Assembly (NCBI GenBank): GCA_934101225.1
Contig: CAKOQK010000002.1
Location: 1-64,000 of the forward strand
Direction: 5' to 3'
DNA from: an uncultured Bacilli bacterium
GTDB taxonomy: Bacteria > Bacillota_I > Bacilli_A > RF39 > UBA660
Length of the DNA stretch: 64,000 bases
This document shows, in pieces, positions 27,451-36,593 of the stretch. Made by a program: the position numbers and the translations under genes. Below the pieces are notes generated by a model. The model worked only from the letters and a program-made list of their open reading frames with translations, had not been told where the DNA came from and did no database searches. Within the stretch, counting starts at the first letter, position 1. Each line of letters starts with the position of its first letter.

Positions 27451-27477
27451 ACTGCTAAAATATTGGCAGTTTTTTTC
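27451..27477 (+). terminator. terminator of rpsB-tsf
   Basis: ACTGC pairs with GCAGT (G-T pairing extends it), followed by seven T. Confidence 0.8.
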
Positions 27478-27548
27478 TTGTTAATAGCTATTTTATTTAA
27501 TTTAATTATAAAAAATGTTATACTTAGTTTTAGTGAGGATTGTTTTAT

Positions 27549-28580
27549 ATGAAAGATAAAAAAATTATAATATCATCAATTATTTTTGCATTTTTGTTTG
27601 CAGTTACATTTTCGATTCTTTTTTTAACTTATAAAGTGTCTGATTTGATAATGTGTATAAAAATGATAAAAGTAAGTTATTATGTAATAATTATTTTTGG
27701 AGTATTTTTATATTTCTTCTTTGAAGGTTTGTATTTTAAAGTTATGTTTAACTCTATGAATGAAAAAATATCATTAATTAAATGCTTTCATTATGCTCTT
27801 GTTGAGTTTTTCTTTAGTGGAATAACACCTGGTTCAACAGGTGGACAACCTATTCAATTATATTATATGAATCAAGATAAATTACCCAATAAAAAAAGTA
27901 TGATTTCTTTAATATTAAATACAATATTATTTAAACTATTTTTGGTTGTAGGTGGAATATTAATTTTAATATTTAAACCTAATTATGTATTTACAAATGG
28001 AAATTTAGTAAAAGTATTATTTTTTATTGGATTTATTTATGATATTTTTATAACTATTGTATGTTTACTTTTAATGTATGATCAAAAAATAATTAGTAAA
28101 ATACTTACAATTATTTATAAAATCTACAATAAATTTGCTAGTAAAAAGATTGATTATAATTCTAAGATTGATGAAATAACCAGAGCATATGTTGATGAAG
28201 CAGTTTATTTAAAAGAAAATATAGGTACATTAATTTTAGCAACTATTTTAGTATTCATTCAAAGAACTATATTGTTTTCTATAATATATTTTATTTATAG
28301 AAGTCTAAATACTAATATTAATTTAAGTTATTTTGATATATTGTTATTACAATTATTTGTTCAAATATCTTTGGAAATTTGTGTTTTACCAGGACAAACA
28401 GGAATAAATGAATATATTACAAGTATATTATATTTAACAATCTTTGATACACTAGCAATCCAAGGAATGATATTAAATCGTTTATTTATCTTTTATTTAC
28501 CATTATTAATTTCTTTTGTGCTAATTATGATAAATGCTAGATTTTTATATAAATCAAAAAATGAAATAATAAAATTGTAG
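27549..28580 (+). CDS. flippase-like integral membrane protein (UPF0104/LPG-synthase TM domain)
   Basis: 343 residues with seven to eight hydrophobic segments. Characteristic family motifs are GITPGSTGGQPIQLYYM (~95-111) and the late LPGQTGINEYI (~281-291). This PF03706 domain is the membrane half of lysyl-phosphatidylglycerol synthases and also occurs alone, as here, where it is thought to move lipids or lipid-linked intermediates. The soluble aminoacyl-transferase half is absent, so lysine transfer is not expected. ATG at 27549 is chosen because GTGAGGA lies nine bases before it. No neighbour clarifies the substrate. Confidence 0.85.
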   Translation: MKDKKIIISSIIFAFLFAVTFSILFLTYKVSDLIMCIKMIKVSYYVIIIFGVFLYFFFEGLYFKVMFNSMNEKISLIKCFHYALVEFFFSGITPGSTGGQPIQLYYMNQDKLPNKKSMISLILNTILFKLFLVVGGILILIFKPNYVFTNGNLVKVLFFIGFIYDIFITIVCLLLMYDQKIISKILTIIYKIYNKFASKKIDYNSKIDEITRAYVDEAVYLKENIGTLILATILVFIQRTILFSIIYFIYRSLNTNINLSYFDILLLQLFVQISLEICVLPGQTGINEYITSILYLTIFDTLAIQGMILNRLFIFYLPLLISFVLIMINARFLYKSKNEIIKL

Positions 28581-28678
28581 ATTATATTTAATGTTTATTT
28601 AAATATTTATTAATCATAATATTGCTTAAAAACTGAATTCTTATTTATATATATAATAAAAAAATAATTTTCTTAACC

Positions 28679-28738
28679 AACTATAGCTCGTCAAGTGTAG
28701 CAAAAAAAGTTTTAAAACAAACCTATGTTCGCTTGACG
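28679..28738. promoter_or_regulatory. upstream box pair of surface gene 1 (inverted repeat)
   Basis: AACTATAGC (28679-28687) is followed by CGTCAAG (28689-28695), which is inverted as CTTGACG (28732-28738) overlapping the -35. The same AACTATAGC and TCAAGTGT boxes occur before the paralogue at 39173-39198. Possible binding site for a shared regulator. Confidence 0.5.
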
Positions 28739-28761
28739 GGGGGGGCAAATGGCGATATAAT
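28733..28761 (+). promoter_or_regulatory. promoter with poly-G spacer (surface gene 1)
   Basis: TTGACG (28733-28738), 17-bp spacer, TATAAT (28756-28761). The run of eight G (28738-28745) starts at the last base of the -35 and continues into the spacer. Slippage would change spacer length and so promoter strength, the known basis of phase variation in other bacteria. Confidence 0.8.
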
Positions 28762-28791
28762 TTCACTATGATATAGGAAGGACAAAGAAGA

Positions 28792-30321
28792 ATGAAGGAA
28801 CAAAAAGTAAGATTAATTGTGATTTTATCAACAATAACAATGATGGTAGTGTTATTTATTGGAATAACTTATTCTTATTTTACTGCTTTAAATAATCAAG
28901 GAAGTACATCTATAATATCAGCAACAAGTGGTAAAATGGTAATAAATTATGCCGATGGATCAAGTAAATTATTATCAAGTGAAGATATTCAGCCAAGTGA
29001 TAAGATTTTAATAGATAAAACATTTACATTAACCGGAACAAATACAACAAGTGGTTTAGTTATGCCATATAAAGTTGGAATAAAATATACTAGTGGTTTT
29101 AGTAATGGTCAATTACATTATTACTTAAAGAGAACCAATCAAAATACAAATATCACAAGTAATTTAATAGGAATAAGTAATCAAACAATACCAGGAAATA
29201 CAACAGAAACAGGTTATACTACTGGAATCTTTATAAAAAATAAAACTGAAAGTTATTTAGAACTAGCAACAGGAGAGTTTAAGGCAAACACAAGTAATCA
29301 AACAATCACATTTAATTTAAAAATTCAATTTCCCGATACAGGTATGAACCAAGACAGTGAAAAAGGAGCCACATTTAATGGTGAAATAGTTATAAATTAT
29401 GAAAATGAAACAGGAGTAGATTATATAACAAAACTATATAATGGCGATAAAGAAAGTAATGGATTATTAGTAGATGATACTAAAGACGCTAATATCAGAT
29501 ATAGTGGAAGCAATCCGAATAACTATGTTGAGTTTGGTAACACTAGAGAGTTATGGAGAATAGTAGGAATATTTGATGTTAAAGATAGTGAAAATAGTAC
29601 AAGTTATAAAAAAATAAAACTTATGAGAAAAGATTCACTAGGTTCGTTTTCCTGGGATACATCTGATTCATCTATTAATGGTGGAAATGGAGTTAATGAT
29701 TGGACAAATGCAGATTTAATGAAAGAATTAAATGGAGATTATTTAGATATAACTTTAACAAAAAATAAGACTAATTGGTATAATGGAAAAAATAATCAAC
29801 AAACAGGAGTATTTGATTATACAAAAGTAATAAAAGAAAAATATCAACAAATGATAAGTAAAAGTGTTTGGAATCTAGGAGCAAGTAGTTATAGTGGTGC
29901 AAGTCCATATAATTTATTTACCTTAGAGCAGTATAATGCTGAAAGAGGTAGTGTAACCTATCAAAATAGTAGACCAAGCCTTTGGACAGGAAAAATAGGA
30001 CTTATTTATGCTAGTGATTATGGATATGCATCAACAAATGAAGAATGTCGATTAAATTTAAGAGCTGGTTTAACATTAAAAGATAATAAAATGGACAATA
30101 CAACTGCTAAATGTAAAAATAGTAATTGGATCAGTCATCAGTGGACATGGACAATAAATAGTTATCTAACTCCTTCAACTATTCATGGAGTAGTTGGATA
30201 TATTGAGTCAAGTTCTGCTTATGGTGCTGCAGCAATAAGGCCATCAGTATATCTGTTACCAAGTGTTAAAATAATATTTGGAGATGGAACTTCTTCAAAT
30301 CCATACAAGTTAGAATTATAG
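28792..30321 (+). CDS. putative phase-variable surface protein 1
   Basis: 509 residues. A signal/anchor is at ~6-28 (VRLIVILSTITMMVVLFIGI, then TYSYF). A beta-rich domain (~29-215) has NQGSTSIISATSGKMVINYA and TLTGTNTTSGLVMPYKVGIK. A second domain (~216-509) begins GVDYITKLYNGDKESNGLL and ends with IRPSVYLLPSVKIIFGDGTS and SNPYKL. This ending resembles the tail of large repeat surface proteins with C-type-lectin/DUF6273-like modules (family naming uncertain). It is a close paralogue of the gene at 39297, with a 104-bp identical tract (29932-30035). Expression is probably switched by the poly-G promoter. The prepilin gene follows. Function unknown; adhesion is a guess. Confidence 0.8.
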   Translation: MKEQKVRLIVILSTITMMVVLFIGITYSYFTALNNQGSTSIISATSGKMVINYADGSSKLLSSEDIQPSDKILIDKTFTLTGTNTTSGLVMPYKVGIKYTSGFSNGQLHYYLKRTNQNTNITSNLIGISNQTIPGNTTETGYTTGIFIKNKTESYLELATGEFKANTSNQTITFNLKIQFPDTGMNQDSEKGATFNGEIVINYENETGVDYITKLYNGDKESNGLLVDDTKDANIRYSGSNPNNYVEFGNTRELWRIVGIFDVKDSENSTSYKKIKLMRKDSLGSFSWDTSDSSINGGNGVNDWTNADLMKELNGDYLDITLTKNKTNWYNGKNNQQTGVFDYTKVIKEKYQQMISKSVWNLGASSYSGASPYNLFTLEQYNAERGSVTYQNSRPSLWTGKIGLIYASDYGYASTNEECRLNLRAGLTLKDNKMDNTTAKCKNSNWISHQWTWTINSYLTPSTIHGVVGYIESSSAYGAAAIRPSVYLLPSVKIIFGDGTSSNPYKLEL

Positions 30322-30327
30322 TTAAAG

Positions 30328-30360
30328 GAAATATTAAGACGAGTAATATTTCTTTTTTTT
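30328..30360 (+). terminator. intrinsic terminator
   Basis: GAAATATT (30328-30335) pairs with AATATTTC (30345-30352), followed by eight T. Confidence 0.85.
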
Positions 30361-30393
30361 AATTATTATGATACTATAAATGTGTGATGATAA

Positions 30394-30855
30394 ATGAATA
30401 AAAAAGGTTTTACGTTAGTTGAATTAATGGCATCTTTAGTAATATTATCTTTAATTTCAGTATTGATGTTTTCAACTATTCAAACATCAAGTAAAAATGT
30501 TAAAAAGAAAAATTATGAAAATATTAAAAAAATGATAATTGAATCAACTATCAGTTATATGGTAAATAGTAGTGATGGAGAATATTCTCTCGATAAGGTA
30601 AAAGGCACTAATAGTAAATGTGATGAAATGTTATCTTGTGCAAAAGAATATACGGTTGGAGAAATTTTAGAAAAAAATATATATTATAGTTCAACCAAAA
30701 ATAGTGATGATAAACTTACAATTCTTAATCCAATTACTGGTGAAGGAATGAGAAATAAAAAATTTTTAATTTACTATGATACAGAAACTTATTCATTAAA
30801 AGGGGTCTTTTATGAAGATTATACTGAAGAAAATATGAAAGAGGAAAATAAATGA
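30394..30855 (+). CDS. type IV prepilin-like protein
   Basis: 153 residues. The N-terminal class III signal MNKKGFTLVELMASLVILSL is cut after Gly5 and methylated on Phe6 in this family; Glu at +5 (VELM) is present. It is followed by the hydrophobic alpha-1 helix. The body is short, as in pseudopilins of competence or type II systems, with two Cys (~78 and 83). The prepilin peptidase at 35743 is the likely processing enzyme. The stop overlaps the gpmI start by four bases (ATGA). Confidence 0.85.
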   Translation: MNKKGFTLVELMASLVILSLISVLMFSTIQTSSKNVKKKNYENIKKMIIESTISYMVNSSDGEYSLDKVKGTNSKCDEMLSCAKEYTVGEILEKNIYYSSTKNSDDKLTILNPITGEGMRNKKFLIYYDTETYSLKGVFYEDYTEENMKEENK

Positions 30856-32360
30856 AAAAAATATTAATGATTATATTAGATGGATTTGGAATAAGAGAAA
30901 ATGAACATGGTAATGCGGTAAAACTTGCTAATATGGAATATTTTAATTCTTTATTTGATAAGTATCCTCATAGTTTATTAGAAGCATCAGGAGAATATGT
31001 TGGACTTCCTGAAGGACAATTTGGTAATAGTGAAGTTTGTCATGAAGTTATTGGTTTAGGTAAAAAGATAAAACAAAAAATTACAGTTATTAATGAAGAA
31101 ATATTTACTAAAAGAATTTTACAAAATGAAGAATTTAATAAGTTAATAGAAACTACTAAGAAAAATAAATCAACGTTACATTTAATGGGATTAACATCAG
31201 ATGGAGGAGTCCATTCTCATATTGGATATGTTTTAAAATTAATTCCTTTGTTAAAAGAAAAAGGTATTAAAAAAGTAGTGTTTCATGCCATAACTGATGG
31301 AAGAGATACATATATAAAATCAAGTGTAAAATATATTAAAGAGGTTGATAATTTATTAAAAGAAGAAAAATTAGGTTATGTTGGAACTATTTGTGGTAGA
31401 TATTATGCTATGGATAGAGATAATAAGTGGGAAAGAACAAAAAAATATTATGATTTGGTAATTAAGAATAAAGGATTTAAAGTTAATGATTATGAGCTAG
31501 CAATAAGTAATTGTTATCAAAAAAATATAACTGATGAATTTTTACCTCCTTTAGTTATTCAAGAAGATTGCAATATTAAAGCCAATGATACTCTTTTATG
31601 GTTTAATTTTAGGCCTGATCGAGCAAGACAGATTTTAACTTGTTTAACTAATCCAGAATTTGCTGAATTTAAAACTGATTATCAAGTAGAATCATGGAAT
31701 ATGTTTGAAGTAAATGATGTAAGTAATATTCATACTTTATTTGATATTCAAAGAAGTGATATTTATCCAATTGGAAAATATTTTTCGGATTTAAAATTAA
31801 CTCAAGCTAGAATTGCTGAAACTGAAAAATATTCACATGTAACTTATTTCTTTAATGCTGAATTATCTAAAAAGTTCCCATTATGTGATAATTATTTGGT
31901 TGAATCACCTAAAGTTGCAACTTATGATATGACGCCACTAATGAGCGCTACAGATGTTACAAGAAAGGTTAAATTAGCAATTAATAAAAATTATGATTTT
32001 ATTTTAGTTAATTATGCTAATCCGGATATGTTAGGTCATACTGGTAATTTAAATGCAACAATTGAATCATTAAAAGGAATAGATAAATTATTAGAATATA
32101 TTGTAAATTACAGTATAGATAATTTTTATAAAGTATTTATTTTATCAGATCATGGTAATTGTGATGAAATGCTTACTGATAATGATGAAATGATAACGAC
32201 ACATAGTTTATCTAAGGTTCCATTTATAATAACTGATGAGAATATTAAACTTAAGAAAAATGGTGATTTAACAACTGTTGCACCAACTTTACTTGATTAC
32301 ATGGATATTGCGGTTCCAAAAGAAATGGAAGATGCTAAAAGTTTAATAGTTGAAGAATAA
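30852..32360 (+). CDS. gpmI: 2,3-bisphosphoglycerate-independent phosphoglycerate mutase
   Basis: 502 residues; interconverts 3- and 2-phosphoglycerate in glycolysis using two metal ions. The start has the metal site LMIILDGFGIRE. The catalytic Ser is in GQFGNSEVCHEVIG (Ser60). The transferase insert has HAITDGRDT and GRYYAMDRDNKWERT. The C-terminal metal sites are VNYANPDMLGHTG and LSDHGNCDEM with TTHS. Translationally coupled to the prepilin gene by an ATGA overlap, an odd pairing of functions. Confidence 0.96.
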   Translation: MKKILMIILDGFGIRENEHGNAVKLANMEYFNSLFDKYPHSLLEASGEYVGLPEGQFGNSEVCHEVIGLGKKIKQKITVINEEIFTKRILQNEEFNKLIETTKKNKSTLHLMGLTSDGGVHSHIGYVLKLIPLLKEKGIKKVVFHAITDGRDTYIKSSVKYIKEVDNLLKEEKLGYVGTICGRYYAMDRDNKWERTKKYYDLVIKNKGFKVNDYELAISNCYQKNITDEFLPPLVIQEDCNIKANDTLLWFNFRPDRARQILTCLTNPEFAEFKTDYQVESWNMFEVNDVSNIHTLFDIQRSDIYPIGKYFSDLKLTQARIAETEKYSHVTYFFNAELSKKFPLCDNYLVESPKVATYDMTPLMSATDVTRKVKLAINKNYDFILVNYANPDMLGHTGNLNATIESLKGIDKLLEYIVNYSIDNFYKVFILSDHGNCDEMLTDNDEMITTHSLSKVPFIITDENIKLKKNGDLTTVAPTLLDYMDIAVPKEMEDAKSLIVEE

Positions 32361-32386
32361 AAAATATAGAATATAAGGGGAATATA

Positions 32387-33742
32387 ATGAAAGAAAATAT
32401 ATTAAGAGAAAATGATATTAGGGGAAGATATCCTAATGAAATAAATGAAGATGTTGTAAGTATTATTGGTAAAGCTTTTGCTTATTATATTAAAGAAAAT
32501 AATTATAATAAATGTATAGTTGGACATGATAATAGATTAAGTAGTGAATCATTAAATAAATCATTAATAAGTGCTCTTGTTAATTCAGGAATAGATGTAA
32601 TTGATATTGGACTTGTTACCACACCAATGCTTAATTATGCAACGTTTATTAAAGATATAGATTATGCTTTAATGATTACAGCGTCACATAACGATAAGAA
32701 TGATAATGGAATTAAGATATTTGGAAAGGAACATTTACATTTAAGACAAGATGAATTAGTAGTTTTATATGATTACATAAAACAAAACAAAGAAACTTAT
32801 GGTCATGGAATAGTTAAAAATATAGATATTAGAGAAAGTTATATTGATATGTTATTAGATAAATTTTCTAAAATTAATAAGAAAGTTATAGTTGATTGTG
32901 GAAATGGTACAGCATCAGTAATTGTTAAAGATATATATTCAAAAATATTTAATAATGTTTCATATATTAATTCAATTTCTGATGGATCATTTCCAATCCA
33001 TAATCCGGATCCAAATGTGAGTAGTAATTTAAAATGGTTAATAGATGAAGTTAAGTTACGTAATTTTGATTTAGGCATAGCGTTTGACGGAGATGCTGAT
33101 CGTGTAGGAATAGTTGATAATCAAGGTAATATAATTACAACTGATTATTTAGTTGCTATATTTTCAAAAGATATTATAAAAAATAATGATAACAAAGATA
33201 TTATTATTGACATTAAATGTTCAAAAGCTGTAGAACATGAAATAAAGAAACAGGGTGGTATTCCAGTTATTGTAAAAAATGGTTCAGCATATATTGAAAC
33301 TGTTTGTCATGATCATCCCGCATTATTAGGTGGTGAGTTTTCAGGACATATCTTTTTTAGAGATGATTACTATGGATATGATGATGGTTTATATGCAGGA
33401 CTTAGAATGGCTAAATTAATAATGGATAAAAATATTGCATCAAGTGAACTTACTAAAAACATGGAAAAATTTTGTTCAACAGAAGAAATAAGAATTACAG
33501 TAGATGATAATAAAAAAAATGAAATAATTGAACAAATGAAGGAGTATGCGTTATCTAGAAATTATACGTGTAACTTTATAGACGGAGTTAGGGTAGAATA
33601 TGAAGATGGTTTTTCACTAATTAGAAAAAGTAATACTGGTCCTACAATTACTATGCGATTTGAGGCAAGTACTAATGAATTACTCATGACACGACAAAAA
33701 GAATTTACCGATAAATTACAAGAATTTATAGAAAAAATTTAG
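32387..33742 (+). CDS. phosphohexomutase (phosphomannomutase/phosphoglucomutase)
   Basis: 451 residues; isomerises hexose-1-phosphate and hexose-6-phosphate via a phosphoserine. The four-domain alpha-D-phosphohexomutase layout is intact: start RENDIRGRYPNEI, catalytic Ser100 in TASHNDKNDNGIK, metal loop DGDADR (~234-239), sugar loop GEFSGH, and phosphate loop with RFEAST near the end. Which sugar it prefers cannot be read from sequence; the RENDIRG start is typical of the ManB/AlgC group. It lies 26 bases after gpmI, with AAGGGGA before the ATG. Confidence 0.92.
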   Translation: MKENILRENDIRGRYPNEINEDVVSIIGKAFAYYIKENNYNKCIVGHDNRLSSESLNKSLISALVNSGIDVIDIGLVTTPMLNYATFIKDIDYALMITASHNDKNDNGIKIFGKEHLHLRQDELVVLYDYIKQNKETYGHGIVKNIDIRESYIDMLLDKFSKINKKVIVDCGNGTASVIVKDIYSKIFNNVSYINSISDGSFPIHNPDPNVSSNLKWLIDEVKLRNFDLGIAFDGDADRVGIVDNQGNIITTDYLVAIFSKDIIKNNDNKDIIIDIKCSKAVEHEIKKQGGIPVIVKNGSAYIETVCHDHPALLGGEFSGHIFFRDDYYGYDDGLYAGLRMAKLIMDKNIASSELTKNMEKFCSTEEIRITVDDNKKNEIIEQMKEYALSRNYTCNFIDGVRVEYEDGFSLIRKSNTGPTITMRFEASTNELLMTRQKEFTDKLQEFIEKI

Positions 33743-33974
33743 GTTCATTATCACTGGATAAATCTAAATTTTTTTTAATTTCACTTGATTTTTCCTTTTT
33801 AATTTTATTTGATTCTTTTGACTGTGTAGAATATTTAGCATTTTTACTAATAGTATAATTTTTAATTTTTTTTATAAGGGGAGAGGTATCTTTATAAATG
33901 GGAATAACTTCATCGATAATATGTAACGATTTAGAAGCACCATTTAATAAATTATTTAATATATCATTATTCAT
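33726..33974 (-). CDS. small hypothetical protein, YqfQ/VrrA-like
   Basis: 82 residues from the ATG at 33974 (a GTG three codons earlier is possible). The reading MNNDILNNLLNGASKSLHII, then EVIPIYKDTSPLIKKIKNYT, resembles the start of YqfQ/VrrA-like proteins of Bacilli, which share a short tract ending in P-L-V/I-K. The C-terminal half is a lysine/serine-rich tail. It converges on, and overlaps by 17 bases, the phosphohexomutase gene. The ribosome binding site is weak. Function unknown. Confidence 0.5.
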   Translation of the reverse strand: MNNDILNNLLNGASKSLHIIDEVIPIYKDTSPLIKKIKNYTISKNAKYSTQSKESNKIKKEKSSEIKKNLDLSSDNEPKFFL

Positions 33975-34045
33975 ATTTATCACATTATAATTATATGTTT
34001 TTTAAAAAAATTATGTTATACTTACTTTAGAATAGAGTGAAAATT

Positions 34046-35734
34046 ATGAAAGATGTTGAAAAAAATAAAATATTATACTTTTTTTCTTTACCATTTATAG
34101 GAATCTATTATGTAGTAGATTTTATTTTTAGTATGTTTAATAAAATTAATTTTATATTTAAACCATTAATTGCTTTTTTTAAGTATGTTTCTCTTGGTTG
34201 TTACTATACAGTTTATGGTTTATTTTTTCCTATAATATATTTATTTAATAAATTAATAGATTTAGTTTATGATAGAAATAAAACTAAAATTAATTTAACT
34301 GATATTGCTCCTTATGAAGAAGTTAATTTGGATACTAGAGAAAATAGTAAAAATGAAAAAGTAGTTAAAACAAATAAAAAGGTTACATTTAAAGAATATC
34401 TTATTAATGAATGGAATAAAATGACTTTTGTAAGACAAAAGAAAAAGAAGGAAGAAGAACAAATTCAAAGGTTGATTGATGAAATTCAAAAAGATAAATC
34501 AAGAAGTGAAAAAGCAATTGCATTTAAATATGTTGCTTTAGATTCTAAAGGAAGGAAAGTATCTAATATATTTATAGCTTTTTCTAAAATGGAGGTATTA
34601 TCATATTTAAAAAATGAAAATTTAAGAGTTCTTAGTATTACTACATCAAAATTAATTGATATTTTATATGGTCCTGAAAGTCAATTTCAAACTAGAATGT
34701 CAACTAAGGATTTAGTTTTTTGGTTAACTCAGTTATCAACTTATATTAAATCAGGTATTACTCTAACAGAGGCAATGCGAATATTAAGTAAACAAATGGG
34801 TAATAATAAAAATAAAAAAAGATTATTTGATTCAATTGTATATAATTTGACTCTTGGAGAATCATTTTCAGTTGCGTTATCAAAGCAAGGAACAACGTTT
34901 CCAGCGCTACTAATTAGTATGATTAAGACAGCTGAAGCAACTGGAGAATTAGAAGCTACCTTAGATGATATGGCAAATTATTACACCGAAGTTGAAAATA
35001 CGAGAAAAGCTATGGTAAGTGCAATGATGTATCCTGCTATTATAAGCATATTTTCGGTTGCTGTTATTACATTTATATTATTATATGTAATGCCACAATT
35101 TGAGTCGATTTATAAAGAAGCAGGAGCTGAATTAAATGTTTTTACTCAGTTTTTACTTGATGCTAGTAGATTTTTAAAATTAAATATTTTTAAAATATTA
35201 CTTTTTATAATTTTAGTCGCATTAATACTAATGCTCGCTTATCAGAAAATAAAAGCATTCAGACGTTTTTTACAAGAATTTGCCATGAAATTACCTGGTT
35301 TTGGAAAAATAATAATATATAAAGAAATGAATATTTTTGCTAAGACATTTGCTTCTTTACTTAAAAATAATGTATTTATAACAGATAGTATTAATTTACT
35401 TTTTGAAGTTACAAATAATGAAATATATAAAGAGATAATGTTAAAAACTGTTAATAATATAGCAAAAGGAGAAAAAATATCTGATTCTTTTAAAGACCAA
35501 TGGGCAGTACCTGAAGTAGCTTATTATATGATTGTTACTGGTGAATCAACTGGAGAACTTGGAGATATGATGGATAAAGTAGCAAATTATTATCAAGTTG
35601 AACATAGAGCATTAGTAGATAATTTAAAGGCATTTATTGAACCGGTCATGATTATATTATTAGCGGTAGTTGTAGGTGGAATTATTCTTGCAATCGTATT
35701 GCCAATGTTCGGATTATATAAAAATATTCAATAG
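34046..35734 (+). CDS. PilC/GspF-type pilus assembly membrane protein with N-terminal extension
   Basis: 562 residues, about 160 more than usual at the N-terminus. The standard part starts near FKYVALDSKGRKVSNIFIAF (~155) and has two T2SSF repeats with LSTYIKSGITLTEAMRILSK and FASLLKNNVFITDSINLLFE, three to four TM segments, and the GEKISDSF/GESTGELGDMMDKVA motifs. The PilC protein is the inner-membrane platform on which prepilins are assembled. The extra N-terminal part has two hydrophobic segments (~10-65) and a charged linker. GAGTG before ATG at 34046 decides the start. The prepilin peptidase follows eight bases later. No PilB-type ATPase is seen in the window. Confidence 0.9.
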   Translation: MKDVEKNKILYFFSLPFIGIYYVVDFIFSMFNKINFIFKPLIAFFKYVSLGCYYTVYGLFFPIIYLFNKLIDLVYDRNKTKINLTDIAPYEEVNLDTRENSKNEKVVKTNKKVTFKEYLINEWNKMTFVRQKKKKEEEQIQRLIDEIQKDKSRSEKAIAFKYVALDSKGRKVSNIFIAFSKMEVLSYLKNENLRVLSITTSKLIDILYGPESQFQTRMSTKDLVFWLTQLSTYIKSGITLTEAMRILSKQMGNNKNKKRLFDSIVYNLTLGESFSVALSKQGTTFPALLISMIKTAEATGELEATLDDMANYYTEVENTRKAMVSAMMYPAIISIFSVAVITFILLYVMPQFESIYKEAGAELNVFTQFLLDASRFLKLNIFKILLFIILVALILMLAYQKIKAFRRFLQEFAMKLPGFGKIIIYKEMNIFAKTFASLLKNNVFITDSINLLFEVTNNEIYKEIMLKTVNNIAKGEKISDSFKDQWAVPEVAYYMIVTGESTGELGDMMDKVANYYQVEHRALVDNLKAFIEPVMIILLAVVVGGIILAIVLPMFGLYKNIQ

Positions 35735-35742
35735 GAGATAAA

Positions 35743-36504
35743 ATGTTAGAAGTTTATATATTTATAATAGGTTTATTATTTGGATCTTTTTATAATGTAG
35801 TTGGTATGAGACTTCCAAACAATGAATCAATTGTTTTTCCAGGTAGTCATTGTGAAAAATGTAATCATAAATTAAAATGGTATGAAAATATCCCTTTACT
35901 TTCTTATATATTATTAGGTGGTAAATGTAGTAATTGTAAATCTAAAATATCTATCTGGTATCCAGCAATTGAACTTTTTACTGGTATGTTATTCTTAATA
36001 AGTTATTATACATTTGGACTTTCTTATGAATTTGCTATTGCAATTATAATTTCAAGTTTAGTATCTATTATTTTTGTAAGTGATATAAATTATTATATAA
36101 TTTTAGATAGTCCCATTATACTTGGAAGTATTTTAATTATAATTATAAAATTATTATCAACGTCGTTAAAAGACACTTTAATATCGTTTGGAAGTGGAAT
36201 ACTAATATTTGCCATAATGTATGGAATAATGCTTTTAGGTAATTTATTATTTAAAAAAGAATCATTAGGTGGGGGAGATATTAAATTATCATTTATCGCT
36301 GGTTTAGTACTTGGACCTAAATTAGGTATATTTTATATAATATTTGGAGCTTTTTTAGCGTTTCCTTATGCAATGTATATTACTATAAGAAATAAAGAAA
36401 ATATGTTACCATTTGGGCCATTCTTAATATCAAGTTTATTAATAATATATTTAGATTATAACTTTTTCTTAAATTTTATTAATGCATTATTTCAAATATC
36501 TTAA
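35743..36504 (+). CDS. prepilin peptidase / N-methyltransferase
   Basis: 253 residues, aspartic membrane protease of the PilD/ComC family. The N-terminal domain has LLFGSFYNVVGMRLPNNESI and two CxxC pairs (CEKCNHKLKWYENIPLLSY; CSNCKSKIS), a zinc-binding region typical of bifunctional enzymes. Active-site aspartates are in VSDINYYIILD and the GxGD motif GGGDIKLSF. About seven TM segments. It is co-transcribed with the PilC-like gene, and both serve the prepilin at 30394. Confidence 0.95.
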   Translation: MLEVYIFIIGLLFGSFYNVVGMRLPNNESIVFPGSHCEKCNHKLKWYENIPLLSYILLGGKCSNCKSKISIWYPAIELFTGMLFLISYYTFGLSYEFAIAIIISSLVSIIFVSDINYYIILDSPIILGSILIIIIKLLSTSLKDTLISFGSGILIFAIMYGIMLLGNLLFKKESLGGGDIKLSFIAGLVLGPKLGIFYIIFGAFLAFPYAMYITIRNKENMLPFGPFLISSLLIIYLDYNFFLNFINALFQIS

Positions 36505-36517
36505 ATTATTATATTTT

Positions 36518-36557
36518 AACTATCATAAACTTTAAATATGGTTATGATAGTTTTTTT
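36518..36557 (+). terminator. intrinsic terminator
   Basis: AACTATCATAA pairs with TTATGATAGTT, followed by seven T. Confidence 0.85.
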
Positions 36558-36593
36558 GTGATATTTATTATAAAATAAAATTGGTGATGAAAT

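Noticed and set aside
28738..28745. G8 tract as assembly artefact
   Set aside because: The same length occurs at a second locus (39251-39258) in the same promoter position, so a shared biological origin is likelier; reads should still be checked.
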